From Geodermatophilus tzadiensis (GTDB lineage: Bacteria > Actinomycetota > Actinomycetes > Mycobacteriales > Geodermatophilaceae): DNA of 64,000 bases. The stretch is from NCBI RefSeq assembly GCF_003002915.1, contig NZ_PVTG01000010.1, positions 124,001 through 188,000 on the forward strand, written 5' to 3'. This document shows positions 19,904-28,587 of this stretch, piece by piece. The position numbers and the translations under genes were made by a program. The notes beneath the pieces are model-generated. The model saw only the letters and a list, made by a program, of their open reading frames with translations, was not told where the DNA came from and searched no databases. Each line of letters begins with the position of its first letter. The stretch's first letter is position 1.

Positions 19904-20892
19904 GCCGCCACCTCCGCGCCCAGGTGGTCCTCGAGCCGGCCGGCGAGCTCGAACAGGCAGCCGAGGTCGATCGGGGCGGCCAGCAGCGGCAGCTCCACGG
20001 TCGGCCGGTCCAGCGACTCGACCCGGGCGCGCAGCGCGTCCTGCGCGGCCCAGCGCTGGGCGTGCTCGACGGCCTCGGCGGCGAGCGCGTCGGCCAGCCG
20101 GCCGTTGCCGGGCAGCCCGGCGGCCGCCAGCCCCGGCGCGAGGTCCGCGCCGGTCAGCAGGCCCTCGACGGCGCGGACCAGCTCCGGCTCCGGCAGCACC
20201 GGCTCGGTGGCCATGTTGACGATCACCGACCCGACCGGCAGGCCCGCCGCGGTCAGCTCGGCGATCGCGTCGGCGGTCTCCTGCACCGGCATGTCCTCGA
20301 GCAGGGTGACCAGGTGCACCGCCGTCTGCGGGGAGCGCAGCACCGCCATGACGCCGTCGCTCTGCGTCTTGATCGGGCCGGAGCGCGCGAGGTCGGACAT
20401 CTCGCCGGTGACGTTGAGGAAGCGCGTGATCCGGCCGGTCGGCGGGGCGTCGACGACGACGGCGTCGTAGACCGGCCGGCCGCCGTCGCGGCGGGTGACC
20501 GCCTCCTTGACCTTCCCGGTGATCAGCACGTCGCGCAGGCCCGGGGCGATCGTGGTGGCGAAGTCGACCGCGCCCATCTTGCGCAGCGCCCGGCCCGCCC
20601 GGCGGAGGTTGTAGAACATCTCGAGGTACTCCAGCAGGGCCTCCTCGACGTCGATCGCCAGGGCCCGGACCTCGCCGCCGCCGCGGGTGACCGCCACCCG
20701 GCGCTCCTCGTAGGGCAGCGGCGGGGTGTCGAAGAGCTGGGCGATGCCCTGGCGGCCCTCGCACTCCACGAGCAGCACGGTGCGGCCCTCCGCGGCCAGG
20801 GCGAGGGCGAGGGCGGCCGCGACCGTCGTCTTGCCGGTGCCGCCCTTCCCGGTGACGACGTGGCAGCGCACGGGCAGGGGCGAGGGGCTCAC
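19900..20892 (-). CDS. ArsA-type anion-transporting ATPase, first of a pair
   Basis: This 330-residue ATPase corresponds to Rv3679 of M. tuberculosis. The Walker A region is [45 protein letters not shown] (from about residue 9), and [17 protein letters not shown] is the switch II segment. It is shorter than its partner and lacks most of the C-terminal extension, so the two probably form a heterodimer. The start at 20892 gives a standard N-terminus directly before the P-loop strand. The gene is divergent from the DUF4177 gene across a 96-base gap. Confidence 0.92.
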   Translation of the reverse strand: MSPSPLPVRCHVVTGKGGTGKTTVAAALALALAAEGRTVLLVECEGRQGIAQLFDTPPLPYEERRVAVTRGGGEVRALAIDVEEALLEYLEMFYNLRRAGRALRKMGAVDFATTIAPGLRDVLITGKVKEAVTRRDGGRPVYDAVVVDAPPTGRITRFLNVTGEMSDLARSGPIKTQSDGVMAVLRSPQTAVHLVTLLEDMPVQETADAIAELTAAGLPVGSVIVNMATEPVLPEPELVRAVEGLLTGADLAPGLAAAGLPGNGRLADALAAEAVEHAQRWAAQDALRARVESLDRPTVELPLLAAPIDLGCLFELAGRLEDHLGAEVAA

Positions 20893-20974
20893 CCCGACCA
20901 GCGTAGGAGGACCGCGTCTTCCCCACCCTCGCAGGTCCGCAGACCGGCCCCGGACCAGGGCTGCCGGCCTGCGC

Positions 20975-20980
20975 TAGCGT
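20975..20980 (+). promoter_or_regulatory. Probable -10 box of the DUF4177 gene (leaderless)
   Basis: TAGCGT ends 8 bases before the ATG at 20989; no ribosome binding site is visible in the interval. Confidence 0.5.
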
Positions 20981-20988
20981 CGTCCCCC

Positions 20989-21162
20989 ATGAGCGAACCG
21001 GCCCGCCGCCGCTGGGAGTACGCCACCATCCCGCTGCTGATCCACAACACCAAGGCGATCCTCGACTCCTGGGGCACCGACGGGTGGGAGCTGGTGACGG
21101 TGCTGCCCGGCCCGGGCGGCGCCGAGCAGCTGGTCGCCTACCTCAAGCGCCCGGTCGGCTGA
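20989..21162 (+). CDS. Small DUF4177-like protein
   Basis: This 57-residue protein ([37 protein letters not shown]...LVAYLKR) has the DUF4177 core: an aromatic strand, an Asn/Thr-containing helix and the GWELV signature. It matches the small gene placed between the ArsA pair and RidA in M. tuberculosis (Rv3678A). The function is unknown. The next gene, RidA, begins 10 bases downstream, suggesting one transcript with RidA and NUDIX. Confidence 0.85.
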   Translation: MSEPARRRWEYATIPLLIHNTKAILDSWGTDGWELVTVLPGPGGAEQLVAYLKRPVG

Positions 21163-21172
21163 GGCGGCCGCG

Positions 21173-21661
21173 ATGACCCAGGCGCAGGGCGCCCCGGCGC
21201 CGGCCCAGAGCTGGACGCAGCGGCTGGCCCAGCTCGGCATCCGGCTGCCCCCCGTGGCGGCACCGGTCGCCTCCTACGTGCCCGCCGTGCGCAGCGGCCA
21301 GCTGGTGTTCACCTCCGGCCAGCTGCCCTTCGTGGAGGGCGGCCTGCGGCGCACCGGCAAGGTGGGCGGGTCGGTCGACCCCGAGGACGCCGCCGCCGAC
21401 GCCAAGCTGTGCGCGCTCAACGCGCTGGCGGCCGTGCACGAGCTCGTCGGCCTGGACTCGGTGGCCCGCGTGGTGCGGGTGGTCGGCTACGTGGCCAGCG
21501 CCGAGGGCTTCACCGGCCAGCCGCGGGTGGTCAACGGGGCCAGCGAGCTGCTGGGCAAGGTGTTCGGCGAGGCCGGCCGGCACGCCCGCAGCGCCATCGG
21601 CGTCGCCGAGCTGCCGCTGGGCGCCCCGGTCGAGGTCGAGCTCACCGTCGAGCTGCGGTGA
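21173..21661 (+). CDS. RidA/YjgF-family protein
   Basis: This 162-residue RidA-superfamily protein has the strand [47 protein letters not shown] and ends in [16 protein letters not shown]. RidA proteins deaminate reactive enamine/imine intermediates from PLP enzymes. The Arg that defines the catalytic subgroup (normally followed by a short beta strand near residue 105 of RidA) is not evident: [18 protein letters not shown] carries it in a slightly altered context, so activity is uncertain. The ATG at 21173 follows the DUF4177 gene closely, and the stop overlaps the NUDIX GTG. Confidence 0.9.
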   Translation: MTQAQGAPAPAQSWTQRLAQLGIRLPPVAAPVASYVPAVRSGQLVFTSGQLPFVEGGLRRTGKVGGSVDPEDAAADAKLCALNALAAVHELVGLDSVARVVRVVGYVASAEGFTGQPRVVNGASELLGKVFGEAGRHARSAIGVAELPLGAPVEVELTVELR

Positions 21662-22455
21662 GCCCGGAGATCAGGCCCGCGGCCACGGTGCTGCTGCTGC
21701 GCGACGGCGCGGCCGGCCTGGAGGTCCACCTGCTGCGGCGCACCCGCGGCATGCCCTTCGCCGGCGGCATGACCGCCTATCCCGGCGGCGGGGTCGACCC
21801 GCGCGACGCCGACACCGACGTCGCCTGGGCCGGGCCCGAGCCGGCCGACTGGGCCGCCTCGCTGGGCTGCGACGAGCCGCTGGCCCGCGAGCTGGTGTGC
21901 GCCGCCGTCCGGGAGACCTTCGAGGAGGCCGGCGTGCTGCTGGCCGGCTCGCCCGACAGCGCGGGCGGGATCGTGCCGTCGGTGTCCGGCGACGACTGGG
22001 AGGCGCAGCGGCAGGCACTGCTGACCCGGGAGCTGTCGCTGGCCGAGCTGCTGGCCACCCGCGGCCTGGCGCTGCGCAGCGACCTGCTGCGGCCCTTCGC
22101 GCACTGGGTGACGCCGCCGGCGGAGAAGCGGCGCTACGACACCCGCTTCTTCGCCGCCGCCCTGCCGGTGGGCCAGGAGGCCCGCGACGTCTCGGGGGAG
22201 GCCGACGAGGTCAGCTGGCTGACGCCGGAGGCCGCGCTGACCGAGATGCGCGCCGGCACCCGGCCGATGCTGCCGCCGACGATCCACACCCTCGGCCAGC
22301 TCGCCGCCTTCCCCGACGTCGCCTCGGCGCTGGCCGGCAGCCCGCCCGAGCCGCTGAACCCGATCATGCCGACCTTCACCGAGGAGCCCGACGGCCGCTG
22401 GGCGGTGCTGCCCGACGGCACCCGCATCCGCATCGTCGTGCCACTTCCTTCGTGA
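21658..22455 (+). CDS. NUDIX hydrolase
   Basis: This 265-residue protein is a NUDIX hydrolase of the type found beside RidA in actinobacteria. The N-terminus reads [43 protein letters not shown] long insert separates this from the helix [20 protein letters not shown], whose REtfEEaG residues bind the metal. Substrates of this branch are nucleoside diphosphates or CoA derivatives and cannot be decided here. The GTG overlaps the RidA stop. A palindromic 3'-end element follows the gene, occupying the place where M. tuberculosis has the metallo-beta-lactamase gene Rv3677c. Confidence 0.88.
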   Translation: MSPEIRPAATVLLLRDGAAGLEVHLLRRTRGMPFAGGMTAYPGGGVDPRDADTDVAWAGPEPADWAASLGCDEPLARELVCAAVRETFEEAGVLLAGSPDSAGGIVPSVSGDDWEAQRQALLTRELSLAELLATRGLALRSDLLRPFAHWVTPPAEKRRYDTRFFAAALPVGQEARDVSGEADEVSWLTPEAALTEMRAGTRPMLPPTIHTLGQLAAFPDVASALAGSPPEPLNPIMPTFTEEPDGRWAVLPDGTRIRIVVPLPS

Positions 22456-22492
22456 CCCTCCGGGTCACACCGCGGCCAGGTGCCCGGAAGGA

Positions 22493-22543
22493 CCTCGGTG
22501 CCCCCCACGCCTCGCGAGCTCGGCGCGGGCCCCTGCACCGAGG
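22493..22543 (+). repeat. Palindromic 3'-end element, copy B (terminator-like)
   Basis: The arms CCTCGGTGC (22493-22501) and GCACCGAGG (22535-22543) pair perfectly. GGAAGGA leads in, reading with the upstream NUDIX gene. The inner segment shares the CCCCACGCCTCGC and GCGGGCCCCTGCA blocks with copy C, while the stem base C/G is swapped relative to copy C on both arms. Confidence 0.8.
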
Positions 22544-22614
22544 CCGACCGCGGCGCTGAGCCCCCTCGCCGTGCCCGGCGAGGACCCTCCGGGCCCGTCC
22601 CCGCGCACGGCAGA

Positions 22615-22659
22615 GACGCCGGTGGCCCGGGACCTCGCGGGTCCCGGGCCACCGGCGTC
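22615..22659 (-). terminator. Strong terminator after crp
   Basis: A perfect 20-base-pair stem (22615-22634 with 22640-22659) with a 5-base loop begins 7 bases after the crp stop codon. It is the most stable hairpin in the window and probably terminates both crp and anything entering from the NUDIX side. Confidence 0.9.
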
Positions 22660-22665
22660 CAGCGG

Positions 22666-23361
22666 TCATCGCGCGCGGCGGCGCAGCCGGTCCTCGTCGA
22701 GGACGACGACCGACTTGCCCTGCAGCTGGATCCAGCCGCGGTGCACGAAGTCGGCCAGCGCCTTGTTCACCGTCTCGCGGGAGGCGCCGACCAGCTGGGC
22801 CAGCTCCTCCTGGGTGAGGTCGTGCTTGACCCGCAGGCCGTCGGCCTCGCGGCTGCCGAAGCGGTCGGCCATCTGCAGCAGCGCCTTGGCCACGCGGCCG
22901 GGGACGTCGGTGAAGATCAGGTCGGCCACCGAGTCGTTGGTGCGCCGCAGCCGCCGGGCCAGCACCCGCAGCAGCTGCTCGCCGATCTCCGGGTGCGCCT
23001 CGATCCACGGCCGCAGCACCGACTGCGGCATCTTGGCCAGCCGGACGTCGGTGACCGCGGTGGCGGTGGCGGTGCGCGGGCCCGGGTCGAACACGGACAG
23101 CTCGCCGAACTGGTCGGAGGGCCCCATGACGGCGAGCACGTTCTCCCGGCCGTCGGGGGAGCGGCGGGACAGCTTGATCTTGCCGCTCAGCACGATGTAG
23201 AGGCTGTCGCCGGGCTCACCCTCGTTGAAGACGACCCGGCCCCGCGGCAGGTTGATCGTCTCCAGACGGTCGGCGACCGGGTCGACGGCCTCCTCCGAGA
23301 GCCCCTGGAAGATCCCGGACTGGGCCAGCACCTCGTCCACCACGTTGTCTCTCCACCCCAC
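22666..23361 (-). CDS. crp: Crp/Fnr-family cAMP-responsive regulator (Crp/GlxR orthologue)
   Basis: This 231-residue protein is the actinobacterial Crp (GlxR/Rv3676) global regulator. The cyclic-nucleotide domain contains [20 protein letters not shown] and the phosphate-binding cassette [22 protein letters not shown]. The recognition helix is in [30 protein letters not shown] (about residues 178-207). Sequence agreement with M. tuberculosis Crp is very high through the DNA-binding region. The GTG at 23361 adds seven residues; the GTG at 23340 ([11 protein letters not shown]) would match the mycobacterial N-terminus better. It is flanked by a 20-bp terminator and by a TAGACT promoter box. Confidence 0.96.
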   Translation of the reverse strand: MGWRDNVVDEVLAQSGIFQGLSEEAVDPVADRLETINLPRGRVVFNEGEPGDSLYIVLSGKIKLSRRSPDGRENVLAVMGPSDQFGELSVFDPGPRTATATAVTDVRLAKMPQSVLRPWIEAHPEIGEQLLRVLARRLRRTNDSVADLIFTDVPGRVAKALLQMADRFGSREADGLRVKHDLTQEELAQLVGASRETVNKALADFVHRGWIQLQGKSVVVLDEDRLRRRAR

Positions 23362-23403
23362 CGTCGCTCGACCTGCGGGGCAGCAGCACCCGCGTCCGTA
23401 GCG

Positions 23404-23409
23404 AGTCTA
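23404..23409 (-). promoter_or_regulatory. Probable -10 box of crp
   Basis: TAGACT on the minus strand lies 42 bases before the first possible GTG of crp, and 63 before the alternative start. It implies a short 5' untranslated region. Confidence 0.4.
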
Positions 23410-23425
23410 GGGGGCTGTGCCGACC

Positions 23426-23490
23426 GTCACCCCTCCGGCGGGGGGAGGCCGACCCCCGCGGGGGAGGCGGGTGCTGCGGGGAGGGGTGAC
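23426..23490 (-). terminator. Terminator after the small membrane protein gene
   Basis: An 11-base-pair outer stem (23426-23436 with 23480-23490) encloses further GC-rich inverted sequence. It directly follows the stop codon of the 79-residue gene and separates it from crp. Confidence 0.7.
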
Positions 23491-23491
23491 C

Positions 23492-23731
23492 TCAGACCAG
23501 CGGCTCGGTGCCGCGGCGCACCCGTGACCGGCGGCGACGGCGCCAGCGGGCCATGGCGCGGCGGATGCCGGAGGCGGCCAGCGTGTCCACCTCGCCCGGC
23601 GTCGCCGACTGGAGGAACTCGGCCACCTCGCGCGGCGACGTCGGCCGGCGCAGCGGCTCCTCGACGCGCTCCATGACCAGCAGGAAGGCGATGACCATCG
23701 GGGGGAAGAGAATGACGATGAGCGCGACCAC
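23492..23731 (-). CDS. Small single-pass membrane protein (Rv3675 position)
   Basis: This 79-residue protein has one N-terminal transmembrane helix ([18 protein letters not shown], about residues 3-20). A cytoplasmic, strongly basic tail follows, ending in [26 protein letters not shown] at 23731 is chosen because GGGAGG lies at normal Shine-Dalgarno distance; a longer reading from 23761 is possible. It occupies the place of Rv3675 between crp and nth. No function is known. Confidence 0.75.
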   Translation of the reverse strand: MVALIVILFPPMVIAFLLVMERVEEPLRRPTSPREVAEFLQSATPGEVDTLAASGIRRAMARWRRRRRSRVRRGTEPLV

Positions 23732-23822
23732 GTCACCTCCCGGTCCGGTCGCAGCGGGCACGCCCTGGTGGGGCCCGGTACGACCATGGTGGCACGGCCC
23801 CGGCGGTGTCGCCGACGACGCC

Positions 23823-23828
23823 TACCCT
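23823..23828 (+). promoter_or_regulatory. Probable -10 box of nth (leaderless)
   Basis: TACCCT ends 7 bases before the GTG at 23836. The surrounding bases are the same as before another gene (ACGCCTACCCTCGACCG at both 23818-23834 and 46658-46674). Confidence 0.55.
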
Positions 23829-23835
23829 CGACCGC

Positions 23836-24630
23836 GTGTCCTCGCCGGCCCCCGTGCAGCCCTACGCGCGTCCCGCGGCGCGCCGCGCTCCCGCCCGCCG
23901 CCCGGCCGCCGCGCCGTTCGACCCCGACGAGACGCCCCTGGCCCGCACCCGCCGCGCCCGCCGGATGGCGCGCGAGCTGGCGGTCCTGCACCCCGACGCG
24001 CACTGCGAGCTGGACTTCACCAACGCCTTCGAGCTGCTGGTGGCCACCGTGCTGTCGGCACAGACCACCGACAAGACGGTGAACAAGGTCACCCCGGCGC
24101 TGTTCGCGCGCTACCCCGACCCGGTGGCGCTGGCCGGGGCCGACCGCGCCGAGGTGGAGGCCATCCTCAAGCCCACCGGCTTCTTCCGCGCCAAGGCGAA
24201 CTCGGTGCTGGGCCTGGCGCAGGCGCTGGTCGAGCGGTTCGACGGCGAGGTGCCCGGCCGGATGGCCGACCTGGTCACCCTGCCCGGCGTCGGCCGCAAG
24301 ACCGCCAACGTCGTCCTCGGCAACGCCTTCGGCGTCCCGGGGCTGACCGTCGACACCCACTTCGGCCGGCTGGTCCGCCGCTTCGGCTGGACCGCCGAGG
24401 AGGACCCGGTCAAGGTCGAGGCCGAGATCGCCGAGCTCGTCCCCAAGCGCGACTGGACGATGTTCAGCCACCGCGTGATCTTCCACGGCCGCCGGGTGTG
24501 CCACGCCAAGAAGGCCGCCTGCGGGGCGTGCGGGCTGGCCCGCTGGTGCCCGTCGTACGGCATCGGCCCCACCGACCCCGAGGCGGCGCTGAAGCTGGTG
24601 AAGACGCCCGCGGCGTCGGACACCGAGTGA
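23836..24630 (+). CDS. nth: Endonuclease III
   Basis: Nth removes oxidised pyrimidines from DNA and nicks the abasic site in base excision repair. The 264-residue protein has the helix-hairpin-helix [18 protein letters not shown] with the catalytic Lys (about residue 155). The catalytic Asp follows in [13 protein letters not shown], and [21 protein letters not shown] (about 225-245) is the 4Fe-4S cluster loop. An extra 35-residue Pro/Ala/Arg-rich N-terminus precedes the domain. GTG at 23836 is favoured by a -10 box 7 bases upstream. The last bases overlap the next gene's GTG, starting a five-gene run through marP. Confidence 0.96.
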   Translation: MSSPAPVQPYARPAARRAPARRPAAAPFDPDETPLARTRRARRMARELAVLHPDAHCELDFTNAFELLVATVLSAQTTDKTVNKVTPALFARYPDPVALAGADRAEVEAILKPTGFFRAKANSVLGLAQALVERFDGEVPGRMADLVTLPGVGRKTANVVLGNAFGVPGLTVDTHFGRLVRRFGWTAEEDPVKVEAEIAELVPKRDWTMFSHRVIFHGRRVCHAKKAACGACGLARWCPSYGIGPTDPEAALKLVKTPAASDTE

Positions 24631-25205
24631 GCACCGGACGGCGGACGGCGGTGCTGCTGGGGCTGGGCCTGCTCCTCCCGGCCTGCACCGCGTCGGGAGC
24701 GGACGAGCCGGCGCCCGCGGCGCCGACGACGTGGAGCGCCCCGCTGCGCGCGTGCCCCGAGCAGCCCGACCGGCCCGCGGCCGGCGCCGCGACGCTGCCC
24801 CCGGTGACGCTGGAGTGCCCCGGCGGCGGCAGCCTCGACCTGGGCCGCGCCCCGGGCACGCCGACGGTGGTCAACCTCTGGGCGAGCTGGTGCGGCCCGT
24901 GCCGGGAGGAGCTCCCGCTGGTGCAGGACCTCGCCGACCTGGCCGGCGACCGGCTGTCGGTCGTCGGCGTGATCAGCAAGGACGGCGTGCCGCAGGCCGA
25001 CGCCTTCGCCGCCGACGCCGGGGCCACCTTCCCCAGCGCCTACGACCGCGACGGCGCCCTGATGGACGAGCTCGGCATCCGCGCGCTGCCGTTCACCTAC
25101 CTCCTCGACGCCGACGGCGCGCTGGTCCACACGCAGGTCGGGCCGGTCGCGTCGGTGGACCAGCTGCGCGCGCTCGTCGCCGAGCACCTGGGGGTGCAGC
25201 TGTGA
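24627..25205 (+). CDS. TlpA-like thiol-disulfide lipoprotein
   Basis: This 192-residue lipoprotein has a signal peptide with lipobox LLPAC (about residues 16-20) and a thioredoxin fold of the TlpA/ResA type. Its redox centre is [21 protein letters not shown] (about 88-108), followed by the cis-Pro region [13 protein letters not shown]. Anchored outside the membrane, it probably reduces or shuttles disulfides of exported proteins. The GTG overlaps the nth stop, and the gene corresponds to Rv3673c by position. A possible client is the MarP disulfide downstream, which is inference. Confidence 0.92.
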   Translation: MSTGRRTAVLLGLGLLLPACTASGADEPAPAAPTTWSAPLRACPEQPDRPAAGAATLPPVTLECPGGGSLDLGRAPGTPTVVNLWASWCGPCREELPLVQDLADLAGDRLSVVGVISKDGVPQADAFAADAGATFPSAYDRDGALMDELGIRALPFTYLLDADGALVHTQVGPVASVDQLRALVAEHLGVQL

Positions 25206-25972
25206 CCGGCCTGCTGCCGGGGGCCGACCTCACCGGCCTGCCGGGACCCGTGCTCCGGCTGCTCGCCGCCGGTCCCGACCTCCCGCTGCGCCACCGGATG
25301 CCGCGCCCCTCGGCCACCGCGCGGCGCTCGGCGGTGCTGATCCTCCTCGGCGAGGGGCCGCACGGCACCGACGTCCTGCTCATCGAGAAGTCGGCGCGGC
25401 TGCGCACCCACGCCGGGCAGCCGGCCTTCCCCGGCGGCGGCGCCGACCCGGGGGAGGACTACCCGGTGGGGACGGCGCTGCGCGAGGCGCAGGAGGAGGC
25501 CGGCGTCGACCCGGACGGCGTCCGCGTGCTGGCCACGCTCCCGGAGCTGTTCCTCGGCCCGTCGGACAACCTCGTCGTCCCGGTGGTCGCCTGGTGGGAC
25601 GACCCGAGCGACGTCGTCGTCGGCGACCCGCGCGAGGTGGCGCGGGTGGCCCGCGTGCCGCTGGCCGAGCTCGCCGACCCCGCCAACCGGTTCCGGGTGC
25701 GCCACCCGTCGGGCTACGTCGGCCCGGCGTTCGGTGTAGCCGGGATGGTCGTCTGGGGGTTCACCGGTGGGCTGCTCGAGGCCCTGCTCGAGGCCGCCGG
25801 GCTGGCGCGGCCGTGGGACGTCCGCGACGTGCGGCCGCTGGAGGAGTCCGGCACCCGGCCCGCCGCGGCACCCGGCTCGCTCGGCGAGGGAGGCGTCGAG
25901 GACGCCGCCGCGCCGACGGTGGCGAGCCCCGCACCGGACGGCGGTCCGGCGCGTACGGTTCCCCGGCGATGA
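25202..25972 (+). CDS. NUDIX hydrolase, CoA pyrophosphatase type
   Basis: This 256-residue protein has the full NUDIX box GGGADPGEDYPVGTALREAQEEAGV (about residues 79-103). It is preceded by the LLIEKSARLRTHAGQPAFPGG signature typical of the CoA pyrophosphatase branch (NudL-like). It likely hydrolyses CoA or its oxidised forms to 3',5'-ADP and phosphopantetheine. A 45-residue tail rich in Pro and Ala extends beyond the domain. The GTG overlaps the lipoprotein gene and the stop overlaps the cupredoxin ATG. It matches Rv3672c in the conserved neighbourhood. Confidence 0.9.
   Translation: MTGLLPGADLTGLPGPVLRLLAAGPDLPLRHRMPRPSATARRSAVLILLGEGPHGTDVLLIEKSARLRTHAGQPAFPGGGADPGEDYPVGTALREAQEEAGVDPDGVRVLATLPELFLGPSDNLVVPVVAWWDDPSDVVVGDPREVARVARVPLAELADPANRFRVRHPSGYVGPAFGVAGMVVWGFTGGLLEALLEAAGLARPWDVRDVRPLEESGTRPAAAPGSLGEGGVEDAAAPTVASPAPDGGPARTVPRR
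25954..25959 (+). promoter_or_regulatory. Possible internal -10 box before the cupredoxin gene
   Basis: TACGGT ends 9 bases before the ATG at 25969. It lies inside the upstream NUDIX gene and could give independent leaderless expression. Confidence 0.3.
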
Positions 25973-26427
25973 GCGCGACGAGGGGACCGGCCGTCCGCGG
26001 CCGGGCGCTGCTGGGCGGCCTGCTCCTGGCGGCCGGCCTGCTGGCCGGCTGCGGGTCCGGCGACGGCGGGTCCGCCGCCGCACCGGCCACGACCGACCCG
26101 TCGCTGGGCACCGTGACCGTCGCCGAGGACGGCGTCCAGGAGGTCACCATCCAGACGCCGGAGGAGTACGTCTGGCTCCCGGCCACCTTCACCGTCGCGC
26201 CCGGCCGGGTCCGGCTGACCGTCGAGAGCACCGCCACCGAGGCCACGCACAACTTCCGCTTCACGCCCGGGGCCGGCGCCGAGGAGATCCCCGAGGAGAT
26301 CCCGCTGCTCGCCGCGGGGGAGACCCGGACCATCGAGTTCGAGGTCACGGTGCCCGGTGAGCACCCCTACGAGTGCAGCTTCCACGTGCAGCTCGGGCAG
26401 ACCGGCGTCATGACGGTGTCGGGCTGA
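25969..26427 (+). CDS. Cupredoxin-like lipoprotein
   Basis: This 152-residue lipoprotein has a signal peptide with lipobox LLAGC (about residue 29) and a cupredoxin-like beta sandwich. Candidate copper ligands are His in THNFRFTP and the cluster Cys-x-x-His-x5-Met in CSFHVQLGQTGVM near the C-terminus, as in plastocyanin-type sites. It may carry electrons or hold copper at the outer membrane surface. The gene is wedged between the NUDIX and marP genes, where M. tuberculosis has none. The ATG overlaps the NUDIX stop, so it is part of the operon. Confidence 0.85.
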   Translation: MSATRGPAVRGRALLGGLLLAAGLLAGCGSGDGGSAAAPATTDPSLGTVTVAEDGVQEVTIQTPEEYVWLPATFTVAPGRVRLTVESTATEATHNFRFTPGAGAEEIPEEIPLLAAGETRTIEFEVTVPGEHPYECSFHVQLGQTGVMTVSG

Positions 26428-26430
26428 GCC

Positions 26431-27612
26431 GTGTCGCTGGTCGACCTCGTCCTCGTCGCGCTCGCGCTGGTCTTCGCCTTCTCCGGCTTCCGCCAGGGCC
26501 TGCTGGTCTCGGCCACCTCCTTCCTGGGTTTCCTGGGCGGCGCGGTGCTCGGCGCGCAGCTGTCCGGCCCGGTCGCCGACCGCCTCGACGGCTCCCCGGT
26601 CACCCGGACGTTCGCCGCGCTGGTCGTGGTCCTGGCCGGTGCGCTGCTCGGGCAGCTGGTGGCCGGCGCCGTCGGCCGGGCGGTGCGCCGCCGGGTGACC
26701 TGGGAGCCCGCCGAGGTGCTCGACGCCGTGGCCGGCGCGGTCGTGTCCGCGGTCGCCGTGCTGCTCGTCGCGTGGATGGTGGCCACCCCGCTGGCCACCG
26801 CGCCGTTCCCGGAGGTGGCCGGCCAGGTGCGCCAGTCGGCGCTGGTGCAGGTGGTCGACCGGGTGGTGCCCGACAGCGTCCGCGCGGTGTACGACTCGCT
26901 GCGGGAGGCCATCGACCGGCGGGGGCTGCCCGACGTCCTCGACCCGCTCACCCCCACCGAGGTCCGCGAGGTCGAGGTCCCCGACGCGGCGCTGGCGGCC
27001 AGCCCGGTGGTCGGCCGGGTCGAGGGCTCGGTCGTGAAGATCAGCGGGGTCGCGCCCTCCTGCTCGCGGCAGATCGACGGGTCGGGCTTCGTCTACGCCC
27101 CGGAGCGGGTGATGACCAACGCGCACGTGCTGGCCGGGGTCCCGGACCCCGTGGTGCTGGCCGAGGGCGGGGAGTACGAGGCGACGCCGGTCTACGTCGA
27201 CCAGGAGATCGACATCGCGGTGCTCGCCGTCCCCGGCCTGCCGCAGCTGCCGCTGACGTTCGCGGCCGGACCCGCGGCCACCGGCGACGACGCGATCATC
27301 ATGGGCTACCCCGGCGGCGGGGACTTCTTCGTCGGCCCGGCCCGCGTCCGCGACCGCGGCGACATCAGCGGCCCCGACTTCCGCAACACCCGGACCGTCC
27401 AGCGCGAGGTCTACGCCCTCTTCGGCGAGGTGCGGGCCGGCAACTCCGGCGGGCCGCTGTTCGACCCCACCGGCCAGGTGCTCGGCGTCGTCTTCGCCTC
27501 GGCGATCGACGACCCGTCGACCGGCTACGCGCTGACCGCCGAGCAGGTGGCCCCCGCCGCCCGCCAGGGCCTGGCCGGCAGCGCCCCCGCGGACACCGGC
27601 CCGTGCGAGTGA
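26431..27612 (+). CDS. marP: MarP-type membrane serine protease (CvpA + trypsin fold)
   Basis: This 393-residue protein has four N-terminal transmembrane helices (CvpA-like, residues about 1-120) and a periplasmic chymotrypsin-like protease. The triad is His232 (TNAHV), Asp261 (DIAVLAV) and Ser339 (GNSGGP). Cys211 and Cys392 stand in the same places as the regulatory disulfide Cys of M. tuberculosis MarP (Rv3671c), which supports survival in acid and oxidative stress. The GTG follows the cupredoxin stop by three bases. The neighbouring TlpA-like thioredoxin gene could handle that disulfide. Confidence 0.95.
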   Translation: MSLVDLVLVALALVFAFSGFRQGLLVSATSFLGFLGGAVLGAQLSGPVADRLDGSPVTRTFAALVVVLAGALLGQLVAGAVGRAVRRRVTWEPAEVLDAVAGAVVSAVAVLLVAWMVATPLATAPFPEVAGQVRQSALVQVVDRVVPDSVRAVYDSLREAIDRRGLPDVLDPLTPTEVREVEVPDAALAASPVVGRVEGSVVKISGVAPSCSRQIDGSGFVYAPERVMTNAHVLAGVPDPVVLAEGGEYEATPVYVDQEIDIAVLAVPGLPQLPLTFAAGPAATGDDAIIMGYPGGGDFFVGPARVRDRGDISGPDFRNTRTVQREVYALFGEVRAGNSGGPLFDPTGQVLGVVFASAIDDPSTGYALTAEQVAPAARQGLAGSAPADTGPCE

Positions 27613-27619
27613 CGGGGGG

Positions 27620-28489
27620 TCAGCCGGCCGCCCACGTCAGGATCGCGTCGCTGACGTCGGCGGTGGCCTCCTCGGGTGGGAAGTGCCCGATGCCGGGCAG
27701 CTCGCGCCAATCGTAGGCGCCGGCGACGTAGCGGCCCGACCCGCGGGCGGTGTGCGGCAGCACCAGCGGGTCGGCGGTGCCGTGCAGCTGCAGGGTCGGC
27801 GCGGTGACCGGCGAGGCCATCCGGCGGGCGTAGCGCAGCCCGTCGGGGCGCAGCTGCGAGCGACCGGCCCAGCGGAAGTACTCCATCGACCCGTAGGCGG
27901 CCTGCGGGATCCGCGCCGCCGACCGGTAGCGCTCGACCGCCTCGGCGAAGTCGGCGGTCTGCGTCCACGCGGGCCCCGCCCACCGGCGCAGGTACTCCGC
28001 GACCGGGTCGTCGTCGGCCCGGGTCAGCCGGTGCTCGGGCCAGCGCGGCACCTGGAAGCCCAGCACGTGCCGCAGCGCGCGCCGCTGGGCCCGGTCGGCG
28101 AGCCCGGCGCGCAGCAGCCGGGGGTGGGCCATCGACACCACGACGAGCCGCCGGACGCTGCGCGGGTGCAGCGCGGCCATCGTCCAGGCCACCAGCGCAC
28201 CCCAGTCGTGCCCGACGACGACGGCGTCGCGCTCGCCGAGGGCCCGGACCAGCGCCGCGGCGTCGCTCGCCGCCGTCGGCAGGTCGTAGCCGCGCGGCGG
28301 CTTGTCACTGGCGCCGTAACCGCGCAGGTCCGGGGCGACGGCCCGGAAGCCGGCGTCGGCGAGGGCGGGCAGCTGGGCGCGCCAGGTCCACCAATACTGC
28401 GGGAAGCCGTGCAGCAGCAGCACCAGCGGGCCCTCGCCGGCCTCGGCCAGGTGCAGCCGGACCCCGTTGGCCGAGGCGTCGCGGTGCAC
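27620..28489 (-). CDS. ephE: Alpha/beta hydrolase, epoxide-hydrolase type (EphE-like)
   Basis: This 289-residue alpha/beta hydrolase has the oxyanion motif HGFPQYWW (about residue 27), DLRGYGASDKP, and an Asp nucleophile in VVGHDWGALVAW (Asp95). An Asp nucleophile marks epoxide hydrolases or dehalogenases rather than esterases. The last His is in GIGHFPPEEA. Position next to marP matches Rv3670 (ephE). The first ATG/GTG/TTG is the GTG at 28489, but in-frame codons upstream read on as LLPGSW, like mycobacterial EphE. A CTG at 28589-28591, overlapping the previous stop as CTGA, may be the true start, adding 34 residues. Confidence 0.88.
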   Translation of the reverse strand: MHRDASANGVRLHLAEAGEGPLVLLLHGFPQYWWTWRAQLPALADAGFRAVAPDLRGYGASDKPPRGYDLPTAASDAAALVRALGERDAVVVGHDWGALVAWTMAALHPRSVRRLVVVSMAHPRLLRAGLADRAQRRALRHVLGFQVPRWPEHRLTRADDDPVAEYLRRWAGPAWTQTADFAEAVERYRSAARIPQAAYGSMEYFRWAGRSQLRPDGLRYARRMASPVTAPTLQLHGTADPLVLPHTARGSGRYVAGAYDWRELPGIGHFPPEEATADVSDAILTWAAG

Positions 28490-28587
28490 CCACGACCCCG
28501 GCAGCAGGACACTGGTGGCGTCGGGCCGCTCGTCGGTGGGGACCGCGACCGGCGCCGCGCGCCCGCCGCGCCGCCCGGGAGCGGGGC

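Noticed and set aside
22456-22665. Remnant of a metallo-beta-lactamase gene between NUDIX and crp
   Set aside because: The 210 bases consist of the palindromic element and the crp terminator; no HxHxDH motif or protein-like frame was found.
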